Shown: positions 19,401 to 27,312 of the stretch, piece after piece
Position numbering within the stretch: position 1 is the first letter of the stretch
How the letters are laid out: each line of letters begins with the position of its first letter
Source: Streptomyces sp. TRM70350
GTDB taxonomy: Bacteria > Actinomycetota > Actinomycetes > Streptomycetales > Streptomycetaceae
Assembly: GCF_019219825.1 (NCBI RefSeq)
Contig: NZ_JAHUXH010000017.1
Location: 62,001-126,000 of the forward strand
Length of the DNA stretch: 64,000 nucleotides
Reading direction: 5' to 3'
Made by a program: the position numbers and the translations under genes
Notes under the pieces: model-generated
Seen by the model: only the letters and a program-made list of their open reading frames with translations
What the model was told of the DNA's origin: nothing
Databases searched by the model: none

Positions 19401-19670
19401 GCCGTCGGCGACATTCTCGGCCTGGACCACGTGGGGCCCGCGGACAACTTCTTCAAACTGGGCGGCGACTCGCTCAGCGGCACCCGCCTGGCCGGCCTCC
19501 TGCAGGAGCTGCTGGGAGTGCCCGTGCCGGTCAGGACCGTCTTCCGAACCCCGGTCGTCGCCGAACTCGCGGCGAAGATCGCCACCGACGAGGAGCACGG
19601 CGCCGAAGCGGTCGCGGCCGCGGAGGCGCTCAGCGAGCTGTCCCCGGACGACGCGGACGCCCCGCACTGA
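16410..19670 (+). CDS. fmoA3: NRPS Cy-A-T, 4-methyloxazoline-forming type
   Basis: A 1086-residue tridomain synthetase. Residues about 13-435 are a heterocyclization domain: the condensation His motif is replaced by DLQVLD (DxxxxD), and VVVTS and SQTPQVSLD carry the Thr and Asp needed for cyclodehydration. Residues 460-965 are an adenylation domain (FTSGSTGEPKG; NGKVDR). Pocket residues read by eye are D-A-Y-N-V-S-S-C-W-K, near Cys/Ser-type pockets of other Cy modules. Residues 990-1060 are a carrier domain (DNFFKLGGDSL, Ser about 1021). The tridomain form plus an adjacent SHMT matches FmoA3 of the JBIR-34/35 pathway, which activates alpha-methyl-L-serine and makes 4-methyloxazoline. The symbol is given by homology of architecture, not by alignment. 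Confidence 0.85.
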   Translation: MTELLHGPADSAAPFPMTETQQALMIGRGEGVELGSIGCYGYFEWERADLDPERFATAWRRVVARHDMLRAVGRFDGTQHVFAEPPPYDIPVVDLRDTDPADAQRRLARLRTEMSHQVIPVGSWPLFDLRIIRLPGEGNLSRIHLGIDLQVLDASSAFQVLFPDLIDLYEDPAAQLPKPGITFAEYARWRADVLPATAAFAAARDYWLQRVPQLPPAPSLPAGAARDGEVRFERHEHRLAADDWQRFQRLAREAELSPSILLTAAFAEVVRCWAEEADFTLNYPVFQRPPVHEDIGGVLGDFTNAVMLTADSSGATFLDRAHALRDQLHRDMEHGSFNGVRVLRELTRLHGAGAQAGMPVVVTSLLDYPARRPVTDLGHEVYSISQTPQVSLDVQLRELGGELRVIWDYVDGAFAPGFTEAAFGAYTALLRRLLDDPGSLRTRRFDLIPPAERELRRRVNDTAGQIPYTTLHELFAEQAARTPGAEAVVDAGRRLTYAELAAYAWRIGRRLREDGVRPGELIAVVMEKGWEQYAAVYGILASGAAYLPLDASVPPERLRRLLAQAGVDTVLTQSTLESRIEWPRHTRRHLVDRDFESGDATRPETAQTPADLAYTIFTSGSTGEPKGVMVDHIGVVNLIQDVARRFGVNASDRLLAISGLHFDASVYDVFGVLTQGGTVVIPPPFGHAEPDVWAGLVAAERVTLWNSVPVLMELLVGEAEVRERRGGDRPLRSLRLSVLSGDWIPLTLPDRLRAQSPGIHVVGSGGPTETICWSLFQPIGEVDPTWTSIPYGTPITNQRYYVVDGTARERPLGVVGEMAVASDVGLALGYLGDEERTRNRFVHLPETGERAYLTGDLGRYLPDGSIEILGRDDFQVKVQGHRIELGEIEAALRQDEQVDAAVVVAPASAHGVRRLHAYVVAGPGGSGEQILARLSEQLPTYMVPAALTVLDELPLTRNGKVDRLLLAARAGAQQSAEDSAADRDTEPGDALELVLCAAVGDILGLDHVGPADNFFKLGGDSLSGTRLAGLLQELLGVPVPVRTVFRTPVVAELAAKIATDEEHGAEAVAAAEALSELSPDDADAPH

Positions 19671-19749
19671 CGGCACCGGCCCGCCGCCCGGCACCGGCGG
19701 GCCCGGTTCCGGCCGCACCACCGATCCACCCACTCCAGGAGGGACAGCC

Positions 19750-21150
19750 ATGACGTTCACCTTGCCCGCGCCGGTCGACGCGCCGGCCGACGACCACTTC
19801 GGGCCGCACGCCGGGCCCGGACCGCACGCACCCGACCCGATCACGTTCGCCGGCCGCGCCGCCGCCCGGCTCCGGCAGACCGACGCCACGCTGTTCGACC
19901 TGCTGAACCGGGAGGCCGCCCGGCAGAACAACACCCTGATGATGGTCGCCGCGTCCAGCGTCGCCGACCCGTCGGTGCTGGCCTGCGGCGGCAGCACCCT
20001 CGGCAACCTCACCGCCGAGGGCTACCCGGGCGCCCGCTACCACGCGGGCTGCGGGGTCGCCGACGAGATCGAGCGGCTGGCGATCGAACGGGCCCGCACC
20101 GCGTTCGGCGCCCGCGACGCCATCGTCCAGCCGCACTCCGGGTCGTCCGCCAACCTCGCGGTGCTCACCGCGCTGCTCAGCCCCGGCGACACCCTGCTCG
20201 GCCTCGACCTCGACTGCGGCGGACACCTCACCCACGGCTCGCCCGCCTCGGTCAGCGGCCGCTACTACAACGCCAAGGGCTACCGCCTCACCCCGGACGG
20301 CCTGCTCGACTACGACCAGATCCGCGAACTGGCCCTCGCCCACCGGCCCAAGCTCATCGTGTGCGGGGCGAGCGCCTACCCGCGCAGCATCGACTTCGCC
20401 CGGTTCCGGGAGATCGCCGACGAAGCCAACGCCTACCTCCTCGCCGACATCTCGCACATCGCGGGCCTGGTCGCCGCCGGCCTCCACCCCAGCCCCGTCG
20501 ACCACGCCCACATCACGACCACGAGTACCTACAAGCAGCTGTACGGGCCGCGCGGCGGGCTGATCCTGCTCGGCCGCGACGCCCGGCGGGCCGGCCCCGA
20601 ACGCGGCACGCTCGCCGCCACCATGCGGCGCGCGGTGTTCCCCTTCACCCAGGGCACCCCGGACCTGGCGTCGGTCGCGGCGAAGGCACGCGCCCTGCAC
20701 TACGTGGCCGGGCCCGAGTTCGCGGCACTCGCCCAGCGGCTCGCCGACGGCGCCCAGGCCATCGCCGAACGGCTCGTGCAGCGGGGCATGCGCCTGGTCA
20801 CCGGCGGCACCGACACCCACATGGTCCTCATCGACCTGCGCGGCACCGGACTCACCGGAGATGTCGCCGAGGAGGCCCTGGAGTCCTGCGGGATCATCGT
20901 CAACCGCAACCGCGTCCCCGGGGACATGACCCCCGTGCGCACCACGAGCGGCCTGCGCCTGGGCAGCAACACCCTCGCCGCCCGCGGCATGGACCGCGCG
21001 GCCGCCGCCGCGTGCGCGGACCTGGTCGCCGACGTGCTCGACGCGCTGCGGGCAGGCTCCGGAGTACTCCCCGAGGCGGCACGGGCGGCGGCACAGGCCC
21101 GGGTCGTCGAGCTCTGCGCCCGCCACCCCCTGCCGGGGTACCTGTCGTGA
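19750..21150 (+). CDS. fmoH: SHMT-like alpha-methylserine synthase
   Basis: A 466-residue fold-type I PLP enzyme of the serine hydroxymethyltransferase family: LLNREAARQNNTLMMVAASS, NLTAEGYPGARYHAGC, QPHSGSSANLAV, ADISHIAGLVAAG and the PLP-lysine region TTSTYKQLYGPRGG (Lys about 261). In housekeeping GlyA the residue before that Lys is His (THK); here it is Tyr, and the N-terminal ExxRQ motif is altered to LLNREAARQNN. AGGAGGGACAGCC precedes the ATG. The position directly after a Cy-A-T gene fits FmoH, which transfers a hydroxymethyl group to D-alanine to give alpha-methyl-L-serine. Primary metabolism is an alternative but unlikely role here. Confidence 0.8.
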   Translation: MTFTLPAPVDAPADDHFGPHAGPGPHAPDPITFAGRAAARLRQTDATLFDLLNREAARQNNTLMMVAASSVADPSVLACGGSTLGNLTAEGYPGARYHAGCGVADEIERLAIERARTAFGARDAIVQPHSGSSANLAVLTALLSPGDTLLGLDLDCGGHLTHGSPASVSGRYYNAKGYRLTPDGLLDYDQIRELALAHRPKLIVCGASAYPRSIDFARFREIADEANAYLLADISHIAGLVAAGLHPSPVDHAHITTTSTYKQLYGPRGGLILLGRDARRAGPERGTLAATMRRAVFPFTQGTPDLASVAAKARALHYVAGPEFAALAQRLADGAQAIAERLVQRGMRLVTGGTDTHMVLIDLRGTGLTGDVAEEALESCGIIVNRNRVPGDMTPVRTTSGLRLGSNTLAARGMDRAAAAACADLVADVLDALRAGSGVLPEAARAAAQARVVELCARHPLPGYLS

Positions 21151-21830
21151 CGTTCAGCGGTTTCCCGCCCTCGGCCCCGCGCCTGTACGCGGAACTCGCC
21201 GCCGACAACACCAAGGAGGCCTGGCGGCTGCGCCACCGCGCGGTCTACGAGAGCGACGTGCGGGCCCCCATGGAGCAACTCGCCGCGGAACTGTCCGCGC
21301 ACTTCGCCCCGGACGACGACGGGGTACGGCTGCTCGGCCCCGTCCGCGACACCCGGATGTCCCGCGACAAGTCGCCTTACAAGACGTACCAGGGCGCCTA
21401 CCTCGACGTGCTGCCCGCCCTCGGCTTCTGGGTCCACCTGGACCGGGACGGGCTGTACGCCTCGGGGCGGTACTACCCGTACGCGACGGCCGAGATCACC
21501 CGGTACCGCGCCGCCGTCCAGGACGAGGACGGCGGCGCGGAACTCGCCGCGATCACCGCCCGGCTGACCGGGCAGGGCTTCACGATCGGCGGTGACCGGC
21601 TCGCCTCCCGGCCGCGCGGCGTGCCCGCCGACCACCCCCGGCTGGAACTGCTGCGGCACCGCAGGATCGACGCCGGCCGGCGTCTGGGTCCCGGCCCCGC
21701 CCTGCGGACGGCCGACGCCGCCGCGTTCGTGCGGGAGACCTGGGCGCAGGTGCGCCCGCTGCTCGACTGGGCCGCCGCCCGCGGGATCACCCCCCGACCA
21801 CCGGACCGAGGAGCTGACCCGACGCCATGA
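21147..21830 (+). CDS. DUF2461 family protein
   Basis: A 227-residue protein of the DUF2461 (TIGR02453) family, seen from FSGFPPSAPRLYAELAADNT, RDTRMSRDKSPYKTY and the late RRIDAGRRLGPG region. The biochemical role of the family is unknown. The start GTG (21147) overlaps the SHMT stop by four bases (GTGA), and its own stop overlaps the threonine aldolase ATG (ATGA), so it is translated as part of the operon. Its conserved Arg/Lys cluster (MSRDKSPYK) suggests binding of an acidic ligand. It may be an accessory enzyme of precursor supply, but this cannot be shown. Confidence 0.75.
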   Translation: MTFSGFPPSAPRLYAELAADNTKEAWRLRHRAVYESDVRAPMEQLAAELSAHFAPDDDGVRLLGPVRDTRMSRDKSPYKTYQGAYLDVLPALGFWVHLDRDGLYASGRYYPYATAEITRYRAAVQDEDGGAELAAITARLTGQGFTIGGDRLASRPRGVPADHPRLELLRHRRIDAGRRLGPGPALRTADAAAFVRETWAQVRPLLDWAAARGITPRPPDRGADPTP

Positions 21831-22918
21831 CCACGCACCCCGTCGACCTGCGCAGCGACACCGTCACGCGGCCCACCCCCGGCATGCGCAGAGCCATGGC
21901 GACCGCCGAGGTCGGCGACGACCTGTTCGGCGAGGACCCCACCGTCCGCGCGCTGGAGGACCGGCTGGCGGACCTGTTCGGCTTCCCCGGCGCGCTGTTC
22001 GTGCCCTCGGGGGTGATGGCCAACCAGATCGCGCTGCGCCTGCTCGCCGCCCCGGGCCAGGAGATCGTCTGCGACGCCGAAGCACACATCCTCGCCCACG
22101 AGGAGGGCTCGCCCGCCCGGTACGGCGGCATCCAGACGCGCACCGTGTCCGGTGAGCGGGGACTGCTGTCCCCCGAAGCGGTGCGGCGGATCCTGCGGCC
22201 CGGCAACGCCTACACCGTCGGCACCCGGGCGCTGGCGCTCGAACAGACCCACACCCGGGCGGGCGGCACCGTGTACCCGCTGGAGACCCTGCGCGCCCTG
22301 CGACGGCTGACTGCGCGGTCGGGCACGGCGGTGCACATCGACGGCGCGCGGATCTGGAACGCGCACGCCGCGACCCGCACGCCCCTGTCCGCGTACGGCG
22401 CACCGGTCGCGGACACCCTCGCGGTGTGCCTGTCGAAAGGGCTGGGCGCGCCGGCCGGGTCCGTCCTGCTCATGGCCGGCGAACACCTGGCGCGGGCCCG
22501 GTCGTTGCGGCACGGTCTCGGGGGCGGCATGCGGCAGGCCGGCATCCTCGCGGCCGCCGGCCTGCACGCCCTGGACCACCACCTGGAGCGCGTCGCCGAG
22601 GATCACGACCACGCGCGCCTGCTCGCCGAGGGCCTGCGGGAGGCGGGCTGCTCGGTGCGGGACCCGGAGACCAATATCGTCCTCGTCGACACGCCCGGCG
22701 CCGAGGACGTCGTGAGACGGGCGGCGTGGGAGGGCGTACTGGTGACCGCGCCCGGACCGGACGTGCTCCGGCTGGTCACCCATCTGGACGTCGGACGACG
22801 GGCATGCCGTCGCGCCGTCGAGGTCCTGGCGGCGGCCGTCCGTGCGGACCGCCGGGAGAAGAGCGGGCCCGCGCAGACGGAGCCCGCACCGCAAGGGAAA
22901 GAGAGCGAAGCAGCCTGA
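21827..22918 (+). CDS. Threonine-aldolase-family PLP enzyme
   Basis: A 363-residue low-specificity L-threonine aldolase relative: VDLRSDTVTRPTPGMRRAM, AEVGDDLFGEDPTV, PSGVMANQIALR, HIDGARIWNA and the PLP lysine in CLSKGLGAPAGS. Such enzymes cleave beta-hydroxy-alpha-amino acids to glycine and an aldehyde. In this cluster the obvious substrate is beta-hydroxy-(chloro)tryptophan made by the A-T/P450/TE set, giving an indole-3-carbaldehyde that the cluster's aldehyde dehydrogenase can oxidise. It overlaps both neighbours by 1-4 bases. The C-terminal 20 residues are Lys/Glu/Ala-rich and probably disordered. Confidence 0.85.
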   Translation: MTTHPVDLRSDTVTRPTPGMRRAMATAEVGDDLFGEDPTVRALEDRLADLFGFPGALFVPSGVMANQIALRLLAAPGQEIVCDAEAHILAHEEGSPARYGGIQTRTVSGERGLLSPEAVRRILRPGNAYTVGTRALALEQTHTRAGGTVYPLETLRALRRLTARSGTAVHIDGARIWNAHAATRTPLSAYGAPVADTLAVCLSKGLGAPAGSVLLMAGEHLARARSLRHGLGGGMRQAGILAAAGLHALDHHLERVAEDHDHARLLAEGLREAGCSVRDPETNIVLVDTPGAEDVVRRAAWEGVLVTAPGPDVLRLVTHLDVGRRACRRAVEVLAAAVRADRREKSGPAQTEPAPQGKESEAA

Positions 22919-23499
22919 TGACTCTGGAAGTTCTGCCGGCGACCGCCGAGCGATGGAACGATCTGCGGGCGGTCCTGCAGCCACGCAAGAGCGCCCACAC
23001 CTGCTGGTGCATGGCCTGGCGGCTGACCACGGGCGACTACGGACGGATGACCGCCGACGAGCGGGGCGAGCACCTGCGCTCCCTCGTCCAGGCGGCCGAC
23101 CCGCCCCCCGGCGTCCTCGGCTACCTCGACGGAGAGGTGGCCGGCTGGTGCAACGTCGCCCCCCGCAAGCAACTGGACCGCCTCACCTCGTCGAAGACCA
23201 TCCCCGAGGTCGACGACCTGCCGGTGTGGTCCGTGACCTGCTTCGTCGTCCGCAAGGAGTTCCGCGGCCGGGGCGTCGCCTCGGGGCTGCTCGAAGGCGC
23301 CGTCGCACACGCCCGCGCCCACGGCGCTCCCGCCGTCGAGGGCTATCCCGTCGACCCGGAGGGCGGCCGGGTCAACCCGACGCTGGCGTACGTCGGCACG
23401 ATGGAGATGTTCGAGCGGTCCGGCTTCCGCCGGGTGCGCAGGACCGAGGCCAAGAGCGACAAGCGCTACCGCTGGGTGATGCGCCGCGACCTCGACTGA
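22918..23499 (+). CDS. GNAT-family N-acetyltransferase
   Basis: A 193-residue GNAT protein. The acetyl-CoA loop is RKEFRGRGVASGLL, preceded by strand VWSVTCFVV and followed by PAVEGYPVD and a FERSGFRRVRR terminal motif. The N-terminal Cys-containing CWCMAWRL is typical of a Streptomyces GNAT subgroup seen beside biosynthetic genes. The ATG shares a base with the aldolase stop (TGATG). It could acylate an intermediate or protect the host; nothing in the sequence fixes the substrate. It is the last gene of the plus operon before a strong terminator. Confidence 0.8.
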   Translation: MTLEVLPATAERWNDLRAVLQPRKSAHTCWCMAWRLTTGDYGRMTADERGEHLRSLVQAADPPPGVLGYLDGEVAGWCNVAPRKQLDRLTSSKTIPEVDDLPVWSVTCFVVRKEFRGRGVASGLLEGAVAHARAHGAPAVEGYPVDPEGGRVNPTLAYVGTMEMFERSGFRRVRRTEAKSDKRYRWVMRRDLD

Positions 23500-23515
23500 C
23501 CCGGCGGCCGCCGGG

Positions 23516-23556
23516 ACGGGCCAGGGGCTTCCGCCGGTCGGGAGCCCCTGGCCCGT
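23516..23556. terminator. Bidirectional terminator between convergent operons
   Basis: ACGGGCCAGGGGCT (23516-23529) and its exact complement (23543-23556) form a 14-bp stem with a 13-base loop, followed on the plus strand by CGTTCTTT. It lies between the stop codons of the GNAT gene (plus) and the acyl-CoA-dehydrogenase-like gene (minus). Confidence 0.85.
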
Positions 23557-23563
23557 CGTTCTT

Positions 23564-24694
23564 TCAGGTGCCGTGCGCGGCGATGTCCCACAGGTGGGCC
23601 GGCCGGCCGCAGCGCAGCGCCTCCCAGGCCGCCCGCCGGTAGCACCCGGCCACCAGCCCGTCGCGCACCAGCCCCGACGCGCCGTGTAGATGGACGGCGT
23701 CCCGGGTCACGTCCAGGGCGGTCTCGGCGGTCAGCGCGATCAGTCCGGCGGCCTCCCCGCAGGTGAGCCGCCCCTCGTCGAGGTCCTTGGCGGCGTCTTT
23801 GACGGCCCAGCGCACCGCGTCGAGCCGGGCCAGGAGACCGGCCACGCGCAGCCGGGGGACCTGATGCCTGACCAGTGCCTGTCCGAACTGCCGCCGGCTC
23901 CTGATGCGGGAGACCACGGCCGTCAGCGCGGCGGCGGTGATGCCCGCGAGGAGCGACGCCTGGTGCACGGCGGCCCGCAGCCCCACCCGGGCCAGGGCCC
24001 GCTCGGCGGCGACCCCTTGGAGCAGCACGGCCCCGGCGGGCACGCCGGCCTGCTCGAACACCGCCCCGGCGACGGCGCCGCCGCCGTGGTCGGGCAGTGG
24101 GCGCACCACGACCCCGGCGGCCGGCAGCTCCACGAGCGCGACGCACGGACCGTCCGGCCCGGAGGCCAGGACCAGCAGCGACCCCGGCTCGACCCCGGCG
24201 GCGAAGGGCCCGGCGGTGCCGTCGAGGACGATGCCGCCGCGGTCCCCGTCGGGCTTCCAGGTGATGCCCGGCGGCACCGCACCGCGCGGGTCGGGCAGCC
24301 GGCCCGGCACCGCGACGGGGTGCATGCCCTCCCGCATCCGGTCCAGGAGCCCGTCCAGCCCGTCCCGCGCCGGCGGGCCGAGCGCGGACAGCAGGTCGAG
24401 CGTGAGCAGGGTGTCGGTCAGCGGGACGGACCGCATCGCGTTGCCGCCCTCCTCGCACACCATCGCGACCACGGCCTGGCCGAGGTCGAGGCCGTCCATG
24501 CCGATGGGCAGCGGGAACTCCCAGGCGCCCACCTGTGTCAGGGCCTCCCAGGCGTGCCCGGCGGTGCCGGCGGTCTCCAGGCCCTGGCGCACGGTGAGCC
24601 TCAACTGCCGGAAGAGGGCGTCCTCCTCCTCGCGCTCGCGCCACCGCTCGGCGGGCACCCCGCCGACGGCCTCCCGCTGTGTCCCGTGCGTCAC
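23564..24694 (-). CDS. Acyl-CoA-dehydrogenase-like protein, second subunit
   Basis: A 376-residue member of the acyl-CoA dehydrogenase fold. The N-terminal helical part has GAWEFPLPIGMDGLDLGQAV and EGGNAMRSVPLTDTLL, the middle is a divergent beta domain, and the C-terminal helical bundle has RSRRQFGQALVRHQ, RDAVHLHGASGLVRDG. Its GTG start overlaps the stop of the first dehydrogenase gene (GTGA), as in two-subunit ACADs of the FadE28/FadE29 kind where only one partner carries a full active site. The usual FAD-loop serines are poorly conserved here, so this is probably the structural partner. Confidence 0.75.
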   Translation of the reverse strand: MTHGTQREAVGGVPAERWREREEEDALFRQLRLTVRQGLETAGTAGHAWEALTQVGAWEFPLPIGMDGLDLGQAVVAMVCEEGGNAMRSVPLTDTLLTLDLLSALGPPARDGLDGLLDRMREGMHPVAVPGRLPDPRGAVPPGITWKPDGDRGGIVLDGTAGPFAAGVEPGSLLVLASGPDGPCVALVELPAAGVVVRPLPDHGGGAVAGAVFEQAGVPAGAVLLQGVAAERALARVGLRAAVHQASLLAGITAAALTAVVSRIRSRRQFGQALVRHQVPRLRVAGLLARLDAVRWAVKDAAKDLDEGRLTCGEAAGLIALTAETALDVTRDAVHLHGASGLVRDGLVAGCYRRAAWEALRCGRPAHLWDIAAHGT

Positions 24695-25881
24695 GGCCGT
24701 ACCTCCGCCCCTGAGTCGAGACGCAGGCGGGCCAGCGTCTCCAGCATCATCTCGGCGGTGCCGCCGGATATCCGCATCCCGGGGGCCTCCCGCAGCGCCG
24801 AGTCCAGTGGATGTGCCACCCCGTCGGCCCCCGGGGCGTCGAGCGTCATGCTGTGGTCGCCGTCCAGCTCGGCGGCCCACCAGGCCACCTCGGCGGCCAG
24901 CTCGGTGGTGTACCACTTCGCCGCGGCGGCCTCGTCCTCGTTGAGCTCGCCGCGGTCGAGACGGGTCAGCACCCGCCGTACGAGCGTGCCGGCGGCCAGC
25001 AGCCGGGCGTTGAGCTTGGCCAGGCCGATGTGGTCGTGCTGGCCGGCCTCCAGCCGGTCGGTGTGACCCTCCAGCCGTTCCACGGCGGCGCGGTACCAGC
25101 GCAGCGCCTTGACGTAGTAGTCCAGCCCGGTCCGCTCGAACGCGAGGGTCTTGACGACGATGGCCCAGCCCTGGCCGATGGAGCCGACCACGTCGTCGGC
25201 GGTGACGACGACACCGTCCAGGGTCACCTCGTGGAAGGCGTCGTCGCCGATCCCGGCAATGGCCTTGATCGTCACGCCCTTCTGGGCGAGGGGCACCAGG
25301 AACAGACTGAAGGCGTCGTTCTCGCCGCGCGCCAGGCACAGCCCGTAGTCCGCCAGTCCGGCGAACAGCGAGTGCACCTTGGTGCCGTACAGCTTGTAGC
25401 CGCCGGTGCCGTCGGAGACGGCACGGGTGGACAGGATGTTGAGGTCGGAGCCGGCCTGCGGTTCGCTGAAGAGCACGCAGCCGAACGCCGTTCCGGACGC
25501 GAAGCCCGGCAGGTGTCTGGCCTTCATCGCGTCACTGGCCACGTTCAGCAGGGTCGAGCCGACGATCTGCACGGTCAGCGTGTGCAGCAGATCGGGGACG
25601 TCGTGCATCGCCAGTTCCTCGACGAGGACGGCTGCGGCGACCTGGCTCACGCCGCGGCCGCCGTACTCCTCGGGCCACTGCGGGGCGAGCAGCCCGGCCT
25701 CGCCGAGGGCCCGGTGGACCGGGCGGGGGTCCCTGGTGCGCCGGGCGGCGGCGACCGGAGCGGACACCAGGACGTCGTGGATCTCCTCGCGCAGGACGCG
25801 CATCGGCGTCCGGGGCGCGCCGTCACCGCTGCGGACCAGTCCGCAGTCGGCGGGCGCGCGGTAGAACTCGGTGGTGAGCAA
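24691..25881 (-). CDS. Acyl-CoA-dehydrogenase-like protein, first subunit
   Basis: A 396-residue flavoprotein of the acyl-CoA dehydrogenase family: GLLAPQWPEEYGGRG, GCVLFSEPQAGSDL (FAD-binding), YKLYGTKVHSLFAGLADYGL, a beta domain, and VVKTLAFERTGLDYY. The Glu seen in medium-chain enzymes near the C-terminus (YEGT) is Gly here (ISGGTAE), so the Glu of LAFER is the better candidate base. The start is TTG at 25881 with GGGAG upstream. In NRPS clusters such enzymes often desaturate a carrier-bound amino acid. Together with the next gene it may act on a Lys-loaded carrier. Confidence 0.8.
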   Translation of the reverse strand: MLTTEFYRAPADCGLVRSGDGAPRTPMRVLREEIHDVLVSAPVAAARRTRDPRPVHRALGEAGLLAPQWPEEYGGRGVSQVAAAVLVEELAMHDVPDLLHTLTVQIVGSTLLNVASDAMKARHLPGFASGTAFGCVLFSEPQAGSDLNILSTRAVSDGTGGYKLYGTKVHSLFAGLADYGLCLARGENDAFSLFLVPLAQKGVTIKAIAGIGDDAFHEVTLDGVVVTADDVVGSIGQGWAIVVKTLAFERTGLDYYVKALRWYRAAVERLEGHTDRLEAGQHDHIGLAKLNARLLAAGTLVRRVLTRLDRGELNEDEAAAAKWYTTELAAEVAWWAAELDGDHSMTLDAPGADGVAHPLDSALREAPGMRISGGTAEMMLETLARLRLDSGAEVRP

Positions 25882-25896
25882 TGGAACTCCCAGGGG

Positions 25897-27312
25897 CTAG
25901 CGGGTGATCCCGGGGGCGGCGGGGGAGGCGACGGCGCGTCGCAGAACGTCCTCGACGCCGGTGAGCAGCGCCGTGACGTCCTCGGGCGCGGCGGCCCGGT
26001 GGTTGAACTCGGCGGTGCCGCCGATCTCGCCGTCGCGTTCGACCAGGCCGACGCAGGCGAAGGTCCTGGCGGGGTCGGGACTGTACAGCTGAAGGTGGCG
26101 CGCGGGCGGTCCGGGCAGCTGGCTCACCTCGATTCCGGGCAGGGCGAACGGCACGGCGGGGTAGTTGTGGAGGGCGAACAGCACGCTGTACGGCTGCCTG
26201 CCCCCGGCGCACAGCTCGTCGACGGGCAGCCGCTGGTGGCTCAGTGCGTCGGCGACCGCCGCCCGGGTGCGGTGCAGCAGTTCCGTGAACGACGGTTTCC
26301 CGGACAGGTCGACCTCCACCGGCACCACCGTCGTGAACTGCCCGACCGCGCCTTCGAGCGGGGTGGCGAAGCGGCCGGCCGACGGGGTACCGACGACGGT
26401 GTCCGTCCGCCCGTCGCGGCGGGCCAGCACCACCGCGAGGGCGGCGAGCAGCGTCATGAACGGCGTGGCGCCCTGCGTGGCACCGAGCGCCAGGCCCGCC
26501 TTGAGCGCGCTGCCCGGCTCGTGGCCCAGCCGCACCGGCAGATGCCCCCGCTCGAATCCGCCCGGTGCGGGCGCCGCCATCCGCCTGCGGGCCGACCCGA
26601 CACGGCGGCGGGCCAGTTCGGCCTGCCCGTCCGGCGCGGCAAGCCACCGCCGCTGCCAGGCGGCGTAGTCCGTGAACTGCAGTTCCGGCGGGGCGAGGCT
26701 TTCGGGGCCGTGCAGATACCCGGCCGCCAGGTCGGTGAGGAACACCCCGGACGACCAGCCGTCGAAGACCGCCAGGTGCGAGGCGAGGACGAGGACGTGC
26801 TCGTCGGGGGCGAGAGTCAGCAGCCGGAACCAGCTGGTGCGACCACCCTCCAGGGACAGCGGCGTCCCCGCGCTCTCGCCGAGGTGGCGCCGCACTGCGT
26901 CCCGCCGCGCCTGCGCCGAGTGGTCCGAGAGGTCCGCCCGGGTCAGACGCAGGCAGGGTGCGTCGTCCACGGTCAGCAGCGGTCCCGTGCCGTCCGGGGC
27001 GTCGTCGATCCGGGTGCGCAGCGCCTCGTGCCGGGCCAGGACGCCGGTGAGCGCCTCGCGCAGCCGCCCGTGGTCGAGGCGTCCGGTGAGCCGTACGGCG
27101 TGCGACCCGGTGCCGGCGCCCGGCTGCCGCCGTTCGCCGTGCAGCAGCCGGGCCTGGAGGGCGGTCGCGGGGACCGGCCCCGCGCCGGAGCGCGGGGCCG
27201 GCCGGGCGGGGACGGGCTGCCGGGCGGACAGCAGCATCCTGGCCAGTTCGCGTTTGGCCTCCGGCAGCGCGGCGAGCGCCCGGTCGACACCGGCGCCGGT
27301 CGGCGCGGCCAT
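25897..27312 (-). CDS. Stand-alone condensation domain, active-site His lost
   Basis: A 471-residue single C domain: PATALQARLLHGERRQ (C1 region), RHEALRTRI (C2), then VLVLASHLAVFDGWSS at the C3 position, later FMTLLAALAVVLARRDGRTD and VPVEVDLSGKPSF. Aligned with the downstream canonical C domain (NLHHIVTDGWS), the second, catalytic His of HHxxxDG is Leu. The DG pair is retained. Condensation by the classical mechanism is therefore unlikely, and a scaffold, docking or other chemistry is possible. Its ATG overlaps the stop of the C-A-T gene (TGATG); GTG at 27315 is an alternative. The dehydrogenase genes follow after 15 bases. Confidence 0.8.
   Translation of the reverse strand: MAAPTGAGVDRALAALPEAKRELARMLLSARQPVPARPAPRSGAGPVPATALQARLLHGERRQPGAGTGSHAVRLTGRLDHGRLREALTGVLARHEALRTRIDDAPDGTGPLLTVDDAPCLRLTRADLSDHSAQARRDAVRRHLGESAGTPLSLEGGRTSWFRLLTLAPDEHVLVLASHLAVFDGWSSGVFLTDLAAGYLHGPESLAPPELQFTDYAAWQRRWLAAPDGQAELARRRVGSARRRMAAPAPGGFERGHLPVRLGHEPGSALKAGLALGATQGATPFMTLLAALAVVLARRDGRTDTVVGTPSAGRFATPLEGAVGQFTTVVPVEVDLSGKPSFTELLHRTRAAVADALSHQRLPVDELCAGGRQPYSVLFALHNYPAVPFALPGIEVSQLPGPPARHLQLYSPDPARTFACVGLVERDGEIGGTAEFNHRAAAPEDVTALLTGVEDVLRRAVASPAAPGITR

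Noticed and set aside
14310..20012. 1900-codon minus-strand frame spanning SARP, Cy-A-T and part of the SHMT gene
   Set aside because: It is the complement of three genes with clear motifs on the plus strand; it has no start context and reads as low-complexity.
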